DNA from: Ephemerocybe angulata
Taxonomy: Eukaryota > Basidiomycota > Agaricomycetes > Agaricales > Psathyrellaceae
Length of the DNA: 64,000 nucleotides
NCBI GenBank assembly: GCA_013368325.1
Contig: JAACJK010000121.1
Coordinates: 124,001-188,000, forward strand
Direction: 5' to 3'
Shown: in pieces, positions 57,911 to 64,000 of the stretch
Layout: each line of letters opens with the position of its first letter
Position numbering within the stretch: position 1 is the first letter of the stretch
The notes under the pieces: generated by a model
Seen by the model: the letters and a program-made list of their open reading frames with translations, nothing else
The model's database searches: none
Told to the model about the DNA's origin: nothing
Translations under genes and position numbers: made by a program

Positions 57911-60118
57911 ATGCCTTCAGACGCAGACAATGAGGGAAAAGAGAGAAAAGGCGCGGACGTCGTTCCCGTTGATGATGGCAAGAGCTGGGAGGTGAGCTCA
58001 CGGTTTCTCACGACGCGCTTGTCCTAAACCATGATGTGCTCGCTTAACTTTGACGCTCCAGGGACCTTTAAGCCAGTTACGCGCTCAGCAAGCTCTCGTT
58101 CGCTCTCCGAATCTAGAGGATCCGGGATATGCTAGGCAGAAGGCGAATAAGAAACTATGGGTTCGCGAACGAGTTGCACTGTTGCTTGACAAGGAGACCT
58201 TCAACGAAGTAGGGTCGATTACAGGGCAACCCATCTATGACAAGGCGACTGGAAAATTGGTCTCGTTCGTGCCTGCAAACATGGTCACTGGCTGGGGCAA
58301 ACTGGATGGCCGGAAAGTCTTCATCACAGCGGACGACTTCAGCGTACGAGGCGGGCATGCTGACGGAGGTATCATGAATAAACCAATCTATGGGGAGGTG
58401 TGTATCTCAATAATCAGATCCAATGCTGGGTCGGAGCTTACGCATAGACAGGGACTCGCTCGACGTGCTCGAGTACCTCTGGTACGTAAAATACCTTCCT
58501 AAATACTACTCGATAAGCTTAACCGCAACAAGATTCGCCTCTTGGATGGATCCAGCGGTGGAGGGAGCGTCGCAACATGTAAGCCTAAATACTCAAAAAA
58601 TCGAGCAAGGAGCTAATCCTAAACCAGACCTCTCTATGGGAGCTACGTACATCCCAGGTATGAATATCCTGAGCAATAGCCTAGACGCACTCTCCGTCAT
58701 CCCAGTCGCCTCCGCCCTCCTAGGGCCCGTCGTCGGCCTGGCAGCAGCAAAGGCAGCCATCAGCCACTTCAGTGTCATGGTGAAAGGCCTGTCCCAACTC
58801 TTCGCCGCCGGTCCCCCTGTTGTGAGGCAAGCTACCTTCGAGGACCTTTCGAAACAAGAACTCGGAGGTTGGACTATCCATGCAGCTAATGGGACGGTTG
58901 ACAATGTGGCTTCATCTGAAGAAGATGCATTCCGCCAGATTCGCGCATTCCTCTCGTACCTTCCATCTTCGGTGTTTGCGCTGCCGCCAGTCGTTCCTTC
59001 GAGTGACCCCGTCAATAGGCGAGAGGAGGAACTGTTGGATATCATGCCGAGACGCCGTGCAAGCCCATACGATGTTAGGCGACTCATCAATCTGATAGTC
59101 GATGAAGCTAGCTTCTTCGAAATTGGGCCGTACTGGGGTAGAAGTATCGTTACTGGTTTTGCGCGCCTTGCCGGTCGTCCAGTAGGTGTCCTATCGAGCG
59201 ACTGTAAAGTCAACGGGGGTGCGTCTTGCTCGTTCATAGGGTATCCTTGAAATCCAAACTAAAGTACTACCCAGGAGCCATTGATGCCATGGGAGCTCAG
59301 AAGACGACGAAATTTGTGACCCTTTGCAGCCATTTTGGGTCCGTAGATAATTCGACACTACCTGCCCGTCACACTTACATCCCACCGTATAGGCTACCGA
59401 TCCTAAACCTAGTCGACCAACCTGGGTTTGCAATCGGTAAGCCAAAGTTGTCTCGTACCCCGCAGCGATGATTGACAAATGAATACAGGCTCCGTCGCAG
59501 AGCGTATGGCTACCATTCGACATGGGGCATCCGCAATGGCCGCTCTCTACCACACCACCGTACCGATCTACACCGCCATCCTTCGAAGGGCCTTTGGAGT
59601 AGCTGGCTGCGCCTTTGCCGACCCTGAGAACGGCAAGGGTGTCCGTGTTGCCTGGTTCGTCCACCATCCAACCATCGTCCTCTTTCTCTGGCGTTCGGGA
59701 TACTTTCTAACCCCCTACGACATACAGGCCGTCGGGAGACTGGGGCAGCTTACCCCTAGAAGGCGGTGTCGAAGCCGCATACAAGCGTCAGCTGGACGCA
59801 GCTGAGTCACCCGAAGCTCGAGAGGCGCTTATGGCGGAGCTCTTGGACAAATTTGAGGACGTTCGCAGTCCCCAAAAGACCGCGAATAAATTCGGTGTTG
59901 AGGAGATTATAGATCCTAGGGATACGCGGCCCTTGGTGTGTGAGGTGAACTTTTCTTGTTTCTTCGTACGTCCTCCTTGGCAGCCTTGCTCATCAGCGTG
60001 TTTTACTCTATAGTGGGTGGAGCATGTCTATGAGAATGTCCTGCCGCAACTTGTGGTGTACAAGCAGGCGACTGTTATTGGAGATAGCCCTGCACCAGGC
60101 CGCGGGTATAAGCTCTGA
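57911..60118 (+). CDS. Carboxyltransferase (beta) subunit of the acyl-CoA carboxylase
   Basis: A nine-exon model joins in frame from the ATG at 57911 (exons include 57911-57992 and 58062-58398) to the stop at 60118. The protein shows GYARQKANKKLWVRERVALL, a two-part crotonase-like carboxyltransferase fold with IRLLDGSSGGGSVAT, ATYIPGMNILSNSLDAL and AAGPPVVRQATFEDLSKQE. Then come ELGGWTIHAANGTVDNVA, FLSYLP, FFEIGPYWGRSIVTGFARL, LVDQPGFAIG, RVAWPSGDWGSLPLEGGVEA and DPRDTRPLVCEWVEHVYENV. The FLSYLP and DxRDTRPLxCEW blocks point to the PCC/acyl-CoA carboxylase branch rather than to MCC beta, though I cannot exclude MCC. There is no mitochondrial leader. The C-terminus is Gly-Tyr-Lys-Leu, not a standard PTS1, so import might occur together with the SKL-bearing partner. 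Confidence 0.88.
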
Positions 60119-61194
60119 CTCCCGCCGCCTTATACTGTTATACAGCTCCTGTTCGGACCCCGTTTGCCCCCATATGAACCGGCACTTGTTAACCACTGTG
60201 GTCCGGGTGACCGTTCTTTTTGGACCCCGGTGGCTTACTTGTTGCGAATCCTCTACTTACCTCCGTAAACTCTATGGGCCTCTTGAGCTCGATTTGCCGT
60301 GTCCCTCGGGCCCCCATTGATTTGCGGCTAAGTTTCGCTGAAGTACACCATCTATTAAGCAGTCCATAGGCCTTGACACAACCTTGACATCTGGTAAACG
60401 AACTGGAAATGCTGCACATCAAGTCGTCGCGTGCACTTTAACTCGTGATAGCCCCTTGAGTAAGTACTCTATATCAGCTGGTAACGACTGTTGGTGGATT
60501 GAAGCAAGGCGGCTCAGCGAGTTCGACGATGCGAATGGTTTGACCGAGATTAGATTAGATCCCCCGGTAGCAGATTAGATCTTCAACGGCGCAGCTAGAC
60601 AGTCATAACGTGCCAAAGGCTCTTGTGTTCGTTCCACCATGAACCTGCCATGAACCCACTGAGTTTCTGGGTCATTTTGGGATGTTATGGACCCGTGCTG
60701 GCGATCCCGCGACACGTTTTGAGCGCACGCTCGATGGTGAGGATGCTTGTGAACCGAGTTTCAACCAAGTTATCCCCTACCAGGACACCGGAACCGCTCG
60801 CCATTTCTGCCAGGGAAAACCTCGGTACGGGTGGTCCGTTCAGTCGCAGATGTTGCAGGAAGATGGGAGTCAATTTGTGAGGTGCGTCTTCAATGAATGG
60901 CTCTGACCTCCGACGCTCGCGCGCTAACTCGGACTCAAGAAAGTACTCAGAGAAGACCGGGTCAGACCGACCGTGTGGATATTGAGTGTTATTTAGCCTT
61001 TCTCTGTTGGGCTCAGAGTCATATATCCCAATCACCGAGATGCTATCATGAGACTGGCCAGCGAAAGAAGAAGTCTATTGATCCTATATTTATCCAGGCA
61101 TTTTATCCGGAAAATTAGCAGGCGAACGCAATTATCGGGCTATATCTTGCCTCTGAATGAATGTTGCTCACAATCTGTGCTTCTTCTTCACAAC
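60119..61194. other. Region between the carboxylase beta gene and the LPMO gene
   Basis: Open frames of up to about 116 codons on both strands (for example 60682-60906) show no domain I recognise. The last few hundred bases should contain the LPMO promoter. No gene is called. Confidence 0.45.
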
Positions 61195-62509
61195 ATGGTC
61201 TCGGCCACGGCGACGAAATTTCTGCTTACTGCGCTGGCCTTGGCCGCCCGCGTCGCTGCCCATGGATATGTCCAGGAAATAACGCTAGGGTCGACTGTGC
61301 ATACCGGCTATCTTCCATATAACGATGTGTAGGGTGCTCGTTCTTTCTTTCCATTACTACACTAATCGGGCAACAGCTACGTTACGCCCACCCCAGAACG
61401 CCTCATAAGGAAGATTCCTGGGAATGGTATGTCCAATAAGTAGACCGTTCTGCTCCTGAGTTGCTTAATCTCTCGTTAACAGGCCCAATCGAAGACTTGA
61501 CTCTGATAGAGTAAGGCAAAGTCGATGCCACGTATTGCCTCACTCACACCTCCCCCAGTCTTCAATGCAATGGATGGTCTGAGGGCGGGTATGTGGGCAG
61601 CGCTCCTGCTCCATTGGTTGGCACCATCGCTGCAGGAGAGACGGTCACGTTCAACTGGACTGCCTGGCCAGACAGCCACAAGGGGCCTATCCTCACATAT
61701 CTTGCTCGGGCTCCAGACGGGGTAGATATCAGAAAGTGGGAACCCGGTACAGAGTAGGCATCTCGGAGCATGGCACACGATGCTTCGGGTTACTGAGATG
61801 GATTCACAGCGCCGTGTGGTTCAAGATTGATCATGCAGGGAAGGACAAGGACGAGAAATGGGCAGCAGATGAATTTTTGACGACTTACAGCGTCAAAATC
61901 CCACCGAAGCTGAAGCCTGGCCAGTACATCATCCGTCATGAAATGTGAGAGGTCTTTGCAATTTACCTACACATCGTTCTGACTGCAAGTTTTTACCATG
62001 ATAGTCTGGCCCTGCATGGAGGTTAGTTCTTCTGAGGCCATCAGACTGTCATTCAAAAGCTTATTCCGTCCGGATCCCAGCATTTGCCTATCCTGGTATC
62101 CAATCTTATCCTAGCTGCGCTCAAGTTCAAGTGACAGGAAACGGGTCCGCTTTCCCTACCTCATTCGTGTCGTTCCCTGGAGCGTATACACCTGAGACCC
62201 CAGGTAATGCCGGTTGACTGAGCTGGAAGCTGAACTGCTGAACTGATCATTGCACGCAGGTATTGTCTTTAACATCTACAACGGATGGCGTAAGTCTGCA
62301 CTCATCCATCCTTACGAGCATCCGGTCGCTGACGCGTTTCAACACAGAACCTCCCGTAAGCTTTGCGCTGAGATGCACCATTGGCACCACTAACGCCGAA
62401 TCAATAGCCTTACCCTATCCCAGGTCCCGAGGTGTACGTTGTATCTGCTTCTCTAGGTGCAATCCTGAGTACTAACACAACATGCCTAGCTGGACAGGTG
62501 GAAACTGAA
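61195..62509 (+). CDS. AA9 lytic polysaccharide monooxygenase (secreted, copper-dependent)
   Basis: The gene is split by about eight short introns, and all joins restore the AA9 pattern. The signal peptide ([20 protein letters not shown], then Ala-Ala) is followed directly by HGYVQEIT, so the mature protein starts with the copper-binding His1. Then: [45 protein letters not shown] with the second His of the copper brace; [36 protein letters not shown] with the axial Tyr; [27 protein letters not shown] at the end. No CBM1 follows. AA9 enzymes cleave cellulose and other beta-glucans oxidatively outside the cell. Cysteines in QCN and PSC probably form the usual disulphide. Small exons near 62.0-62.4 kb are the least certain. 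Confidence 0.88.
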
Positions 62510-64000
62510 TAATAATCCTGATCGCTCCTTACTCTACAACTTACCTGTTCTTGAGTACCCGCTAATGGATGCGATAGAGGCCCAAATCGTAAAATTGCCT
62601 CCGTCGAAGATGACCCGCATCGTTGCAGCCCCTGATATTGAAAGGTAGTAAAAAGGGCGTGCCGGGCTCTGCGGCATGTCAGCAGATTTGGGAAGGATCT
62701 GCAAACGGCGTGCACCGTAGAGCGTGTCAATCGAACGGGAAGATCTTGGCTGATCAGGTGTTTGGTCGTGTGAGACTCTGACTTTGAGCAAGCAGCTCCT
62801 CCTGCTCACATTGACAGGCGCCTACGAGTATGTTTGGGGCTCCCGCGTGACATCGTTCAAAACTACGACGAAGATGGCTTTAATTAGGATATGGAAGCGG
62901 TGCGTACCTTCGCTCTCCGGATCACATGCCTCCACGATAAGACTATTACTAACTCTCATACTACAGCACAGAATGTTCTACGGAACGTCTTCCTCCAAAC
63001 CGTCAAGAGAGAAGCTCATGTTCTCAAGGCTAGCCGAGTCTAGCATCCAGCATCGAGGTCGCTGAAAGAGCAGGATGCTCGGGTAGATGCACCCCTCAGA
63101 ATCACAAGGCCTGAAAGACCAACGACTCCCAGGGGTTTGCTGCTATGTTTTGGTGTTTATTCCGAGTCGCGCCTTGCTTCAAGTTCGTTTCGGCATGTTC
63201 ATGGCATTTATAGAAGGTCAAACAGCTAACCCCGAAACATACCTCTCGTGATCACCACCGATTGAAGCTTCCCGGAACATGAGAAATGGCGCAAGGAGGG
63301 TTCGATGTTCTTCGCCCAGAAGGCTAGCGGATCCTGCGGCAGGTCTCTGTCCCGCCGTCGGAGCACACTGACAACTCGCGCGCGATATTCAACTTGAACA
63401 GGTCTCAGGCGATGTCTTTAGCGCTGATCCTGTCGTTCCGAGCAGACATGTACCCCACCTGGGCGTTTCATGGTGCACAACCCAACGTGATCAAAGCCAA
63501 CAGTTGTCTTGGACTCCCAAGACTGCTGCGGACGCAGCGTTAATAGCCTTGTCCGCTCTGGGCACACCAAAGGTGTGCAGCGGCTGTATCGTTGTAACAG
63601 AAGTCCTCGGATGATGCTTACCTGCTTACACATTCTAGGCGCTTGAGTGGATAATCAATGGCCGACTGATACTTGTAGCTCCCAAGGTGGTGTGCTCTGG
63701 CTATGCTGTCGTCAGTAAGTCGTCAGTGCTATTTCAGTTACTGCGCCCGTTGGGGGTCGAAATCGGTGTATATCCTAACTGTGGCTCACATTACAGGCGA
63801 GCTATCTCAAACTACTTCCTCCAGGGCTGGAGCATTTGCCTACGTAGCGTTCGGTGCTTCGGTCCCTCAGACCTCAAAAGGAACGTGTCTTTGATTGGGC
63901 TGTGCGTTATTCTGCAGGACTAGCAAGACCTGTGGCCGAATATCGCAAAAGGGGGGCTCCGCGCCACATCCCTGGTGGACTCGGGTGCTTTGAGATTAGG
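62510..64000. other. Unassigned 3' end of the window
   Basis: Several open frames of 60-110 codons lie on both strands, with some GT..AG pairs, but I could not assemble a protein with a recognisable domain. It may hold the decayed or partial exons of a gene continuing beyond the window. Confidence 0.35.

Noticed and set aside
62784..63923. Possible further exons after the LPMO gene
   Set aside because: Some GT..AG pairs exist, but no joined translation gave a recognisable protein.

Overview
The window looks like nuclear DNA of a mushroom-forming basidiomycete (Agaricomycetes). Almost every gene has several introns of about 50-70 nt with GT..AG ends, and joining exons at these sites restores recognisable proteins. 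The gene content also fits: an F-box/LRR-type protein, an AA9 lytic polysaccharide monooxygenase, fungal NADP-glutamate dehydrogenase, D-amino-acid oxidase, and many STAND/NLR-like genes. All exon joins were deduced by eye from sequence and paralogue comparison. No search or expression data were used.

Layout. 1-7.7 kb: two tandem copies (minus strand) of a GTPase / coiled-coil / WD40 protein, the first cut by the window edge. 8.6-14.1 kb: F-box protein (+), Derlin (-), MTH1-type Nudix hydrolase (+), D-amino-acid oxidase (-). 14.7-20.5 kb: two divergent NACHT-like NTPases with no visible sensor repeats flank a second Derlin. 21.6-25.3 kb: a dead TPR gene split by a PIF/Harbinger-type transposon. 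25.4-26.9 kb: degenerate repeats. 28.1-35.2 kb: a C-terminally truncated NACHT-TPR gene, an inverted-repeat element, a gene of unknown function that shares a small N-terminal exon with the NACHT-TPR genes, and a TPR gene. 35.9-43.8 kb: conserved housekeeping genes (mitochondrial-type DEAD-box helicase, CTP synthase, NADP-GDH). 44.5-55.1 kb: three TPR-only paralogues, one frameshifted, then a full NACHT-TPR gene, all on the minus strand. 55.4-60.1 kb: a head-to-head pair encoding the two subunits of a biotin-dependent acyl-CoA carboxylase; the biotin subunit ends in the peroxisomal signal SKL. 61.2-62.5 kb: AA9 LPMO. The last 1.5 kb gave no gene I can support.

How it fits together. About ten STAND-related loci occupy more than a third of the window in a fast birth-and-death pattern (tandem copies, truncation, frameshift, transposon insertion, fold-back) around stable housekeeping genes. 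The NACHT-TPR receptors, the unknown gene at 31-33.6 kb and the lipid-anchor-like TPR-only proteins could form a receptor/effector set for non-self recognition or cell death, as known for other fungal NLR clusters. That role is inference.
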